From the NCBI RefSeq assembly GCF_041260665.1, contig NZ_JBGCCT010000009.1, positions 1-64,000 on the forward strand: a DNA stretch of 64,000 nucleotides. Direction: 5' to 3'. The DNA comes from Catenulispora sp. GP43. GTDB taxonomy: Bacteria; Actinomycetota; Actinomycetes; Streptomycetales; Catenulisporaceae. Position numbers and translations under genes: made by a program. Under the pieces are notes generated by a model that was not told the DNA's origin, made no database searches, and was given only the letters and a program-made list of their open reading frames with translations. Below, one piece after another: positions 56,495 to 64,000 of the stretch (its first letter is position 1; each line of letters starts with the position of its first letter).

Positions 56495-57113
56495 GGCGCC
56501 GCAGCGCCTCGACGGTGTCGACGTCGTCGGGACGGCCGGTTCCGGTGCAGTCCACGGCGACGACGTCGTCGCGTTCGGCGAGGAACGCGCGCGCCCCGGC
56601 GTCGCCGGTCAGCGTGGGGAGCACGGCGGTGACGGCTTCGCGTCCGAACAGGACCGGGTGTGCGCGGCGGCCTTCATACGTCGCGACGGCGATCGGTGCG
56701 CCGCCGCGCCAGGCCTCGATGACACGCCGCACGGCCTCGGCGCCGATGAGCGGCTGGTCCACGAGCGTCACCACGACGGCCCCGGCATCGCGCGCCGCGG
56801 ACAGCCCGGCGCGCAGCGAACTGCCCATGCCGGTGTCCCAGTCCGAGTTGAGGACGAGGATCGCGTGGTGCACGGCGCCGACGTCCAGCGCGCCGACCAC
56901 CACCAGCACGCGATCGCAACCGCCGGCGGTGAGGGTCGCCACGGCCCGGTCCACCAGGCGCTCGCCCTGGAAGCGCGCGACGGCTTTGCCGCCGCCGAAG
57001 CGGGTCGCGGCGCCGGCGGCCAGGACCACGCCGACGACGGCGGACGGTCCGTACCGGCCGGGCAGCTGCCTGCGGGAATGAGGATGGGTGTTCACCGGTG
57101 GATCTGTACTCAT
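56484..57113 (-). CDS. MobA-like molybdenum-cofactor nucleotidyltransferase
   Basis: A 209-residue protein of the MobA/MocA family. The nucleotide-binding start VVGVVLAAGAATRFGGGK (about 27-45), WDTGMGSSLRAGL, LVDQPLIGAEAV and GDAGARAF are all family blocks. It would add CMP (or GMP) to molybdopterin for a xanthine-dehydrogenase-type enzyme. Its start overlaps the XdhC stop (ATGA), so the two maturation factors are co-translated at the end of the amidohydrolase operon. No molybdo-hydroxylase subunit is in the window. Confidence 0.9.
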   Translation of the reverse strand: MSTDPPVNTHPHSRRQLPGRYGPSAVVGVVLAAGAATRFGGGKAVARFQGERLVDRAVATLTAGGCDRVLVVVGALDVGAVHHAILVLNSDWDTGMGSSLRAGLSAARDAGAVVVTLVDQPLIGAEAVRRVIEAWRGGAPIAVATYEGRRAHPVLFGREAVTAVLPTLTGDAGARAFLAERDDVVAVDCTGTGRPDDVDTVEALRRLSP

Positions 57114-58228
57114 CGATGAATCCTCCCGCTCGTCCGCCTCAGGGGTTCCCCGCTGCCCCGGCGCCGTGCCGCGATCAGTTCCGCGGCGATCGACACCGCG
57201 GTCTCCGCGGGCGTCGAGGCCCCGAGATCCAGCCCGATCGGGGCCGAGAGCCGGGCGATTTCGTGGTCTGCGACGCCCGCCTGCCGCAGCCGCTGCTCCC
57301 TGTCCTCACACGTGCGCCGCGAACCCATCGCGCCAACGTAGACCGCGGCCGATCGCAACGCCACTTCCAGCGCGGGGACGTCGAATTTCGGATCGTGTGT
57401 CAGGACGCAGATGGCGGTCCGCGGGTCGATCGACGTGGCCGCCAGGTACTGGTGCGGCCAGGCGACCACCACCTCGTGCGCGTCGGGGAAGCGCTCGGCC
57501 GTGGCGAACACCGGCCGCGCGTCGCAGACCGTGACCCGGTAGCCGAGGAAACGCCCGACGGTGGCCAGCGAGGCCGCGTAGTCCAGCGCGCCGAGAATGA
57601 TCAGGCGGGGCTGCTTCGCCACCACGTTGAAGAACACTGTCACGCCTTCGGGCGCGTCCCATGTCCCGGCCCCCGACGCGGGTTCCGGACAGCCGTCCAG
57701 TCCGTACCCGCGCACCGCCGACTCCCCCATGTCGACCAGGGCGTCGGCGTCGCGGGCGACGGCGTCGGCCAGGGCCGCGTAGCCGTTCGCCCGCAGCACG
57801 TCGCCGTGGTGCAGCCCGATCAGCTCCGGCGGGCCGGCGACCACGGTCACCACCGCCGCGCCGGAGCCGTGCTCGACCGCGTCGCGGACCCGGTCCAGGC
57901 GCGCGGCCGCGGCGGCCCCCGGCTCGACGAACACCGCCAGGGTGCCGCCGCAGATCAGGCCGACCGCGTCGGCGTCGGCCAGGCCGTAGGTGACCAGCCG
58001 GGGCCGGTCCTGCTCCAGGACCTCGGCCGCGGTCTCGATCACCGCGGCCTCGACGCAGCCCCCCGACACGCTGCCGATCACCTCGTCCGGCACGCCGCCG
58101 GCCATCCGCACCGCCATCGCCGCGCCGATCTCGCGCGGGCCGCCGCCCTCGGCGGCGACCACCGTGGCCAGCACGAACGGCTCCCCGGCGGCGCGCCAGG
58201 CGAGCAGAGCGGGCAGCAGGTCGCGCAC
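57110..58228 (-). CDS. XdhC/CoxI-family molybdoenzyme maturation protein
   Basis: A 372-residue protein of the XdhC family. N-terminal part (about 8-85): FVLATVVAAEGGGPREIGAA, GGVPDEVIGSVSGGCVEAAV. C-terminal Rossmann part (about 195-340): LIILGALDYAASLATVGRFLGYRVTVCD, AICVLTHDPKFDVPALE, and VGAMGSRRTCEDREQRLRQAG. XdhC binds molybdenum cofactor, protects it and promotes sulphuration before insertion into xanthine-dehydrogenase-like enzymes. It lies two bases from the upstream amidohydrolase gene and overlaps the MobA-like gene. Confidence 0.92.
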   Translation of the reverse strand: MRDLLPALLAWRAAGEPFVLATVVAAEGGGPREIGAAMAVRMAGGVPDEVIGSVSGGCVEAAVIETAAEVLEQDRPRLVTYGLADADAVGLICGGTLAVFVEPGAAAAARLDRVRDAVEHGSGAAVVTVVAGPPELIGLHHGDVLRANGYAALADAVARDADALVDMGESAVRGYGLDGCPEPASGAGTWDAPEGVTVFFNVVAKQPRLIILGALDYAASLATVGRFLGYRVTVCDARPVFATAERFPDAHEVVVAWPHQYLAATSIDPRTAICVLTHDPKFDVPALEVALRSAAVYVGAMGSRRTCEDREQRLRQAGVADHEIARLSAPIGLDLGASTPAETAVSIAAELIAARRRGSGEPLRRTSGRIHR

Positions 58229-58230
58229 GG

Positions 58231-59337
58231 TCAGACTCCCGGGCCCACGTCCACGATCGCCGCGACCGGTCCGCCGCCGTCAGGGCCCTGATGCGCGGCC
58301 GAGACCGAGACGAAGACCGCCGGGTCGCCGGTCACCGAGGCCGCGACGCCGCCGACGCAGGCCTTGATCTGCCGGTGCCAGTGCACGTCGGAGTCGTCGA
58401 GCATGGCGTTGCGGCGACCCCGGACCATGCCGTCGGTGCTCGCCTCGCATTTGAGGAAGACGTTCACCAGCCGGCCGTCCAGGTCCGCCGAGCGCGGCCG
58501 CTCCGGCAGCTCCAGCCCGGCTGAGCGGATCGCGTCCCAGATGCCGTCGGCGTCCAGGGCGTCGGTCATCACCGAGTGCCCGATGCGGTAGCGCCCGCCG
58601 ACCCCGGAGGCGTTGCCGACCACGACGACCTGCGCGCGGTCCAGCTCCACACCCGAGGAGCAGGAGGCGACGGAGGAATACAGGGCCCTGTCATGCAGCA
58701 CCGCCTCGTCCGAGGGCATCTCGACCTCGCCGAGCGCGACCGCGATCCCCAGAGCGGTGCAGCCGTTGGACAGGTCCATCGACTCGTGGGTCTGCTCGGT
58801 CCACACCGACGCGCCGCGCTCCTTGGCCTCGCGGATGGTCTGGATCGTCAGCAGCGGGGTCTTGGTCTGCACGTAGTGCACGTCCGCGGGGTCCTCGATC
58901 CCGGCGCGCTTCATCGCCTCGTGGACCGCGTCGGCGACCTTCGTGATCATCGCCGAGCGGCCGATCTCCTCGGGCAGCAGCGGCTCGCTCATCGCGAACC
59001 CGACGGTCAGCCGCGGCTCGTCGCAGGGCTCGGCCTCGGTGGTCGCGAAGATGGTCGCGTGCGGCGACAGCACCCCGTCGGTACCGCCGGACCACACGAT
59101 CGGCACCTGCGCGACCTCCTCCTGACTGCGCGTCCCGAGCCGCATCAGCGTCTCGCGGAACGCGCGGTCGGCGATGATGCGCGTGTAGTCGTTGACACCG
59201 CCGTTGCCCTCGGTCTTGCCGACGACCGCCACCACCCGGTCGGCCTCCACTACCCCGGCGGTGATCAGCTCGGCCAACCCCGACGCGTCGCTGACGTGTC
59301 GCAACGGCACCTTCCGGACCTCGATCGCCTCAGGCAC
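58231..59337 (-). CDS. Ring-opening amidohydrolase (barbiturase/cyanuric acid hydrolase family)
   Basis: A 368-residue enzyme of the AtzD/TrzD/barbiturase family, which opens cyclic imides of the barbiturate or cyanuric-acid type. Each of the three internal domains normally carries a Ser-Gly pair and a Lys: [15 protein letters not shown] (domain A), [27 protein letters not shown] (domain B), and AAHQGPDGG near the C-terminus. The family has no outside homologues, which makes the assignment firm, but choice of substrate (barbiturate or cyanuric acid) cannot be made from sequence alone. It lies four bases from the carbamate kinase gene and two from XdhC. Confidence 0.9.
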   Translation of the reverse strand: MPEAIEVRKVPLRHVSDASGLAELITAGVVEADRVVAVVGKTEGNGGVNDYTRIIADRAFRETLMRLGTRSQEEVAQVPIVWSGGTDGVLSPHATIFATTEAEPCDEPRLTVGFAMSEPLLPEEIGRSAMITKVADAVHEAMKRAGIEDPADVHYVQTKTPLLTIQTIREAKERGASVWTEQTHESMDLSNGCTALGIAVALGEVEMPSDEAVLHDRALYSSVASCSSGVELDRAQVVVVGNASGVGGRYRIGHSVMTDALDADGIWDAIRSAGLELPERPRSADLDGRLVNVFLKCEASTDGMVRGRRNAMLDDSDVHWHRQIKACVGGVAASVTGDPAVFVSVSAAHQGPDGGGPVAAIVDVGPGV

Positions 59338-59340
59338 TCC

Positions 59341-60330
59341 TCACTCCTTTTCCACTACGGTTCCGGCTTTCCCAAGAACGGCTTCACGAATGCATCCCAA
59401 CGCGGCGACCACAGCCCGCCGGCCGCCGCCCTCCACGAACCGGCACGCCGCCTCCGCCTTCGGCGCCATGCTCCCGCCCCCGAACTCCCCGGCCGCCAGA
59501 TGCGCACGCAGCTCCGCGGCGCCGATGCGGCTCAGGGCCCTGGCATCGGGCGCGCCGAAGCGGAGGAACATGTGGTCGACATCGGTGGCGATGACGAGCT
59601 GCTCGGCGGCCACGGCGCGGGCCAGCAGGACGGCTGAGAGGTCCTTGTCGATGACGGCTTCGACGCCGCGGAGGCCGAACGGGGGCGGCGCGGTCGGTGC
59701 GGCTGACCCGGCCGCCCCGGCCGGCGTCCCGGAAGCAGGCTCGCGCACCATCGGAATCCCGCCGCCCCCGCACGCCACGACCACGTACCCGGCGTCGAGC
59801 AGAGCCTTCGCGGCGGGCGCGTCCAGGATGTCGACCGGTTCCGGCGAGGCCACGATCCGGCGCCAGCCGCGCGCACCGCGGTCCTCCCAGGTCTGGCCGT
59901 GCGCCGCCATCGCGAGGGCCTGCTCCTTCGGCAGGTAGCGGCCGATCGGCTTGGTCGGGTGGGTGAAGCCGCGGTCGCCGGCGTCGACCAGGGTGCGGGT
60001 CACGACCGCCGCGACCGGTTTCGCGATGCCCCGGGCCGCCAGCGCCTGTTCCAGCGCGCTGACGATCACGAAGCCGAGCGTCCCCTGGGTCTGCGCGCCG
60101 CACCAGTCCAGCGGCACCGGCGGGACCACGTGCGCGGCCAGTTCGTTCTTCACCAGCAGGTTGCCGACCTGCGGGCCGTTGCCGTGCGTCAGCACCACCT
60201 CGACGCCGGCCGCGATCAGGTCCGCTACCGCCGCCATCGCCGTGCCGACCGCCGCGATCTGGTCCTCGGGGCGGGCACGGCCGTCCGGGGCGGTCATGGC
60301 GTTGCCGCCCAGCGCGATCAGAGTCCGCAT
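59341..60330 (-). CDS. arcC: Carbamate kinase
   Basis: A 329-residue amino-acid-kinase-fold enzyme. Family motifs: MRTLIALGGNAM, VLTHGNGPQVGNLL, LDWCGAQTQGTLGF, GGGGIPMV and VIDKDLSAVLLA, ATDVDHMF, and GSMAPKAEAACRFVE. It makes ATP from carbamoyl phosphate and ADP. Usual length is about 310. In this operon the carbamoyl phosphate could come from an ureido intermediate of ring opening. Four bases separate it from hyuB and three from the amidohydrolase. Confidence 0.94.
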   Translation of the reverse strand: MRTLIALGGNAMTAPDGRARPEDQIAAVGTAMAAVADLIAAGVEVVLTHGNGPQVGNLLVKNELAAHVVPPVPLDWCGAQTQGTLGFVIVSALEQALAARGIAKPVAAVVTRTLVDAGDRGFTHPTKPIGRYLPKEQALAMAAHGQTWEDRGARGWRRIVASPEPVDILDAPAAKALLDAGYVVVACGGGGIPMVREPASGTPAGAAGSAAPTAPPPFGLRGVEAVIDKDLSAVLLARAVAAEQLVIATDVDHMFLRFGAPDARALSRIGAAELRAHLAAGEFGGGSMAPKAEAACRFVEGGGRRAVVAALGCIREAVLGKAGTVVEKE

Positions 60331-60334
60331 GCCG

Positions 60335-62176
60335 TCACAGCCAATCGCACCAGGCCGACGTCGCGCCGCGGGCCAGGCGCGCGAAGCCGGGTCCGCGGTC
60401 GAAGAAGGCGACCGGCCCGCGCAGCATGAAGATCTCCTCGCGCATCGCCTCGCTCGCGGCCTCGTCGATCTCGTAGCCGTCGCCGCCCAGAGTCACGACC
60501 AGCCCGTAGTCCTGCCGCGCGCCCTCGATCGAGACCTTGCCCCATTTCAGGTCCCTGATGATGTCCTCGGTCGGCCGCTCCAGCGGGTCGCCCCAGCCGC
60601 CGCCGCCGGTGGTCCGGATCCGGATGACCTCCCCGGCCTTCACCGGCTCGGCATCCGCCAGCGCGTCCACCACGCGTTCGGCGGGCCCGCCGGGATCGAT
60701 CACCACCTCGAACGGCCGCCCGGCCCGGCCGCCCTTCACGCCCCAGCACGCCAGGATCGAGCGGTCGGCGATGCTCATGAACTCCGCGTCCCGCAGCATC
60801 CTGATCTGCTTCTCGTAGCCGAGTCCGCCCCGGTAGCGGCCCGGACCGCCGGAGTCCACCGCCAGTCCCAGCTTCTCCACCCGGAACGGCCAGCGCGCCT
60901 CGGCGAACTCCACCGGGATGTTCCGCGAGTCCGGCACGACGTGGATGGTGTCCTCGCCGTCGGCGTAGTAGCGCCCGCCGGAGCCGCCGCCGAGCACTTC
61001 GCGCATCAGGTACGGCAGCCCGTCGGCGTCGGTGCCGTAGACGCCGGTGTAGCGGATGGTCTCCTGGTCGGCGGGCATGCGGCCGTCCACGGCCTTGGCC
61101 AGCGCGCCGGAGAGCACGCCGAGCAGCCGCAGGATCACGAAGGTGCGGGCGTTCGTCGGCGCGGGGAACACCGGGGTCAGCAGCGTTCCCGGCGGCGGGA
61201 AGCGCATCTCGATCAGCGGCACCACGCCCTCGTTCACGTCGAGCTCGGCCATCCGCTCCGGGCTGTCGGCGAGGTTGCGCAGCACCGGCGCCAGCCACTT
61301 CTTCAGGAAGTTGCCGTCCGCGTAGTCGCCGCAGTGGTTGATCGGCCCCTTGGCCTGCGGCCCGGTGCCGTCGAAGTCGATGATCAGCCGGCCGCCGTCC
61401 TCCGGCACCTTCGTCACGGTGATCCGCTGCCGGTGCAGCTTCGGCGGGTCGACGCCGTCGTGCTCGGCGTAGTCCTCCCAGGCGTATTCGCCGTCGGGGA
61501 TCTTGGCCAGCACCTCGCGGCGGAAGGTCTCGGTGGTCAGGTCGATGATCGCGTCGAAGCACTCCTCGACGGCCCGCCGTCCGTAGCGCGCGAACACCTC
61601 GCCGAGCCGGCGCGCGCCCATCAGGCACGCCGAGCACTCCGCGTCCAGGTCGGCGGCCAGCGAGTCCGGCATCCGCGAGTTCCGCGTCATGATCTTCAGC
61701 GCGGCCTCGTTCGGCACCCCGGCGTCCCACAGCCGGATCGGCGGCACCATCAGGCCTTCCTCGAAGACGCTGCGCGCGCCGGAGGGCATCGATCCCGGGC
61801 AGGCGCCGCCGATGTCGTCGTGGTGTCCGAAGGCCTGGACGAAGGCGGCCACCGCGCCGTCGTGGAAGACCGGGACGGTGACGCACAAGTCCGGCAGGTG
61901 GCCGATGCCGCCTTCGGAGAGGTAGACGTCGTTGTGGAAGAAGACGTCGCCGGGCCGCATCGTGTCCGTCGGGTAGTCCCGGACCACCGGATGCACCAGC
62001 GCCGAGTAGGACCGGCCGGTGAGCTTGCGCAGGCGGGCGTCGTGGATGCCGACGCGGAAGTCGTGGGCGTCGCGGATCATCGGGGAGCGCGAGGTGCGGG
62101 CGATGGCGGTCTCGACCTCGCGCTCGACGGAGGCCAGGGTGCCCTCGACGATCTCCAGCAGCACCGGGTTCAGCAC
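60335..62176 (-). CDS. hyuB: Hydantoinase B / oxoprolinase-type ATP-dependent amidase subunit
   Basis: A 613-residue HyuB-family subunit. The N-terminal motif TSRSPMIRDAHDFRVGIHD, then VVRDYPTDTMRPGDVFFHND and FGHHDDIGGACPGSMP (metal-binding), and NHCGDYADGNFLKKW are all typical, as is RYRGGLGYEK further on. Together with HyuA it forms the ATP-dependent enzyme that hydrolyses hydantoins, oxoproline or similar lactams, or carboxylates ketones in a minority of cases. GTG 62176 has GGAGG seven bases upstream and overlaps the hyuA stop by seven bases. Confidence 0.93.
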   Translation of the reverse strand: MLNPVLLEIVEGTLASVEREVETAIARTSRSPMIRDAHDFRVGIHDARLRKLTGRSYSALVHPVVRDYPTDTMRPGDVFFHNDVYLSEGGIGHLPDLCVTVPVFHDGAVAAFVQAFGHHDDIGGACPGSMPSGARSVFEEGLMVPPIRLWDAGVPNEAALKIMTRNSRMPDSLAADLDAECSACLMGARRLGEVFARYGRRAVEECFDAIIDLTTETFRREVLAKIPDGEYAWEDYAEHDGVDPPKLHRQRITVTKVPEDGGRLIIDFDGTGPQAKGPINHCGDYADGNFLKKWLAPVLRNLADSPERMAELDVNEGVVPLIEMRFPPPGTLLTPVFPAPTNARTFVILRLLGVLSGALAKAVDGRMPADQETIRYTGVYGTDADGLPYLMREVLGGGSGGRYYADGEDTIHVVPDSRNIPVEFAEARWPFRVEKLGLAVDSGGPGRYRGGLGYEKQIRMLRDAEFMSIADRSILACWGVKGGRAGRPFEVVIDPGGPAERVVDALADAEPVKAGEVIRIRTTGGGGWGDPLERPTEDIIRDLKWGKVSIEGARQDYGLVVTLGGDGYEIDEAASEAMREEIFMLRGPVAFFDRGPGFARLARGATSAWCDWL

Positions 62177-64000
62177 GGCGGGTCCTCCCGGTCCGGGCCG
62201 GCGGCCGGGGTGAGGAGCAGGTTGCCCCAGCGGTCCACGGCGCAGACGAATCCGGGATGCACCGGCACCGTCGAGCCGTACTCCTCGACGATCGCCGGGC
62301 CGTGGATCCGGTCGCCGTGCATCAGGGTGCTGCGGTGATAGATGGCGGCCTCCACAGGGGTCTCGTCGAACCAAACCGGTCGGGTGCCCGCGGGTTCGGC
62401 CCGCTGTCCGGCCTCGCGGACCGCCACCGCGGCGATCCGCGGCCGCCGGATCGGGCCGATGCCGGTGATCCGCAGGTTCACCCACTCCACTCCTTGACGG
62501 GCGTCGTCCCGGAAGGAATATCCGTACATGACCTCATGGGCGGTGTGGAAGGCGTCGACGACGCTGTCGGCGGCGAACTCGCCGTCGGGCACCGGCACGC
62601 GCACTTCGTAGGCCTGGCCGAAGTAGCGCAGGTCGGCGCTGCGTTTGAACACCTGCTCCGCGGCGGAGAACCCTTCGGTGTGCAGCGCTTCGGACGCGGC
62701 CCTTTCCAGGTCTCCGAAGATCTCGGACACCCGCTCGGCGTCGACGCGGTCGTGGCGCCGGACGTAGGTCTGCACGTAGTCGTTGCGCACGTCCACGGTG
62801 AGCAGCCCGAACGCCGAGACGTTGCCGGGGTCCGGCGGCACCAGGACGCCCCGCACGCCGAGGATGTCGACAAGACGACAAGCCAACAATGCGCCGGAGC
62901 CGCCGAACGCGGTCAGCTGGAAGTCGCGGACGTCCAGCCCGCGCTTCACCGTCACCTGCCGCAGGGCGTTGGCCTGGCTCCACGCCGAGATCTCCAGGAT
63001 CCCGGCCGCGACCGCCTCCGGGCCCAGGCCGAGCGCGCCGCCGAGCCCGGCCAGGCCGGCGCGCGCGGCGTCCCGGTCCAGCGGCACCTCGCCGCCCAGC
63101 AGGCCGTCGGGGATGCGGCCCAGGACCAGGTGCGCGTCGGTGACCGTGACCTCGGTGCCGCCGCGGCCGTAGCAGACCGGGCCGGGGTCGGCGCCGGCCG
63201 AGCGGGGGCCGACCTTCAGCGTGCCCTCCGGCGCCAGCCAGGCGACCGAGCCGCCGCCGGCCCCGACCGTGACGACGTCGATCATCGGGATCTTCGACGG
63301 GTAGCCGCCGACGCCGCCCTCGGTGGTGACGGCCGGCTCGCCGTGCAGGACCACGGCGACGTCGGTCGAGGTGCCGCCGCCGTCCAGGGTCAGGATGCGC
63401 TCGAAGCCGGCGTGCGCGCAGATGAGCGCGGCGCCCAGGGCCCCGGCGGCCGGGCCGGACAGCACGGTCGTGACCGGCTGGCGGACCACCTCCTCGGCCG
63501 ACAGCACGCCGCCGTTCGACTTCATGACGTAGAAGGGGACGCGGCCGCCGTCGCCCGTCAAGGCGTCCAGTCGTTCCCGGATCCGGCCGACGTAGCCGGC
63601 GACGGTCGGCTTCACCGCGGCGTCGACGAGCGTGGTCATCGAGCGCTCGTACTCGCGGTACTCGGGCAGGACGTCGGAGGATATCGACACGGCCGCCTCG
63701 GGGAACTCCGCTTCGAGGACCTCGCGCATGGCTTGTTCGTGTTCTGCGTTGGCGTAGGAGTGCAGGAAGGAGACGCCGATGGAGCGGACGCCCGCCGCCT
63801 TCAGGAAGCGCGCGGCCTCCTTGGCGTCCGCGGTGCTGAAGGCCCGCACTTCCCGGCCGTCGGCGTCCAGCCGTCCGCCGACGCCGCGGACCAGGTCGGC
63901 CGGGACGATGCGCGGCGGCTTGACCCAGAAGTAGCTGTTGCCATAGCCGTCGGGGACGGACTGGCGCGCGATCTCCAACATGTGCTCGAACCCCGCGGTG
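62170..64000 (-). CDS. hyuA: Hydantoinase A / oxoprolinase subunit, partial (5' end outside the window)
   Basis: At least 609 residues of a HyuA subunit. The reading frame is still open at the right edge, and the first visible in-frame ATG (63981) corresponds to about residue 100 of the family, where GFEHMLEIARQ is a conserved internal motif, so the true N-terminal ATP-binding lobe lies outside. Visible motifs: SNGGVLSAEEVVRQPVTTVLSGPAAG, LDGGGTSTDVAVV, VGAGGGSVAWL, and GPRSAGADPGPVCYGRGGTE. It is the ATP-hydrolysing partner of HyuB and opens the six-gene operon in the visible part. The C-terminus overlaps the hyuB start. Confidence 0.92.
   Translation of the reverse strand, partial: TAGFEHMLEIARQSVPDGYGNSYFWVKPPRIVPADLVRGVGGRLDADGREVRAFSTADAKEAARFLKAAGVRSIGVSFLHSYANAEHEQAMREVLEAEFPEAAVSISSDVLPEYREYERSMTTLVDAAVKPTVAGYVGRIRERLDALTGDGGRVPFYVMKSNGGVLSAEEVVRQPVTTVLSGPAAGALGAALICAHAGFERILTLDGGGTSTDVAVVLHGEPAVTTEGGVGGYPSKIPMIDVVTVGAGGGSVAWLAPEGTLKVGPRSAGADPGPVCYGRGGTEVTVTDAHLVLGRIPDGLLGGEVPLDRDAARAGLAGLGGALGLGPEAVAAGILEISAWSQANALRQVTVKRGLDVRDFQLTAFGGSGALLACRLVDILGVRGVLVPPDPGNVSAFGLLTVDVRNDYVQTYVRRHDRVDAERVSEIFGDLERAASEALHTEGFSAAEQVFKRSADLRYFGQAYEVRVPVPDGEFAADSVVDAFHTAHEVMYGYSFRDDARQGVEWVNLRITGIGPIRRPRIAAVAVREAGQRAEPAGTRPVWFDETPVEAAIYHRSTLMHGDRIHGPAIVEEYGSTVPVHPGFVCAVDRWGNLLLTPAAGPDREDPPC

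Overview
This is a very GC-rich chromosomal window from an actinobacterium (Actinomycetota), with GTG and ATG starts, strong GGAGG-type ribosome binding sites mixed with apparently leaderless genes, and long spurious open frames antisense to real genes. RbpA, a SigB/SigF-type sigma factor with anti-sigma and anti-anti-sigma partners, an LCP wall-attachment enzyme, a eukaryote-type Ser/Thr kinase, a c-di-AMP riboswitch and many two-component systems fit a Streptomyces/Catenulispora-like soil organism. Species cannot be settled from the sequence alone. No tRNA, rRNA, CRISPR array or intact transposon was seen.

Layout. 0.3-9.3 kb: a cyclase and a ThDP-dependent enzyme, a Tat/lipoprotein M15-like peptidase overlapping a CHAD protein, a secreted guanyl-specific-type RNase, a PQQ-propeller membrane protein, a flavodoxin-like reductase and a membrane Ser/Thr kinase. 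9.8-14.2 kb: a stress-sigma island with a PRC-barrel protein behind a good SigB-type promoter, a lone receiver, and a partner-switching set (two HATPase proteins, a sigma factor with a long disordered N-terminus, a divergent STAS protein). 14.5-18.6 kb: ABC ATPase, FtsX-type permease, histidine kinase and LuxR regulator in one operon. 18.8-25.3 kb: small membrane protein plus LCP enzyme, a DUF1003-like protein, and a second ABC/FtsX pair. 25.3-29.3 kb: the most irregular part, with an MFS transporter remnant beside a serine-recombinase homologue that has lost its catalytic residues, an alpha/beta hydrolase with 17-bp tandem repeats in front of it, and a divergent HTH regulator with an inverted-repeat operator.

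29.4-37.9 kb: a P450/[3Fe-4S] ferredoxin pair, a trypsin-like protease, rbpA, a cold-shock gene, a metallo-beta-lactamase-fold enzyme with an HxlR regulator behind three near-palindromic boxes, and an ABC exporter divergent from a kinase/regulator pair. 37.9-48.2 kb: divergent M4 and S53 secreted proteases, a FrnE-like DsbA protein, a large LuxR-AAA regulator, a LysM/transglycosylase gene behind a c-di-AMP riboswitch, and a lone PemK-like protein. 48.4-56.5 kb: an orphan FtsX permease, a uridine-kinase-like protein without P-loop lysine, a SHOCT membrane protein, an M48 protease divergent from an ADP-ribosylglycohydrolase, a secreted hydrolase and a DUF1707 protein.

56.5-64.0 kb: a tightly packed minus-strand operon, transcribed hyuA, hyuB, carbamate kinase, barbiturase/cyanuric-acid-hydrolase type amidohydrolase, XdhC-like, MobA-like. 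It looks like a catabolic unit for cyclic amides or oxidised pyrimidines coupled to molybdo-enzyme maturation. hyuA runs off the right end.

The observations I would follow first are the inactive-looking recombinase beside the MFS remnant, the SigB-type promoter with three spaced GTTTC boxes near the sigma locus, the triple HxlR-type operator, and the six-gene amidohydrolase operon.
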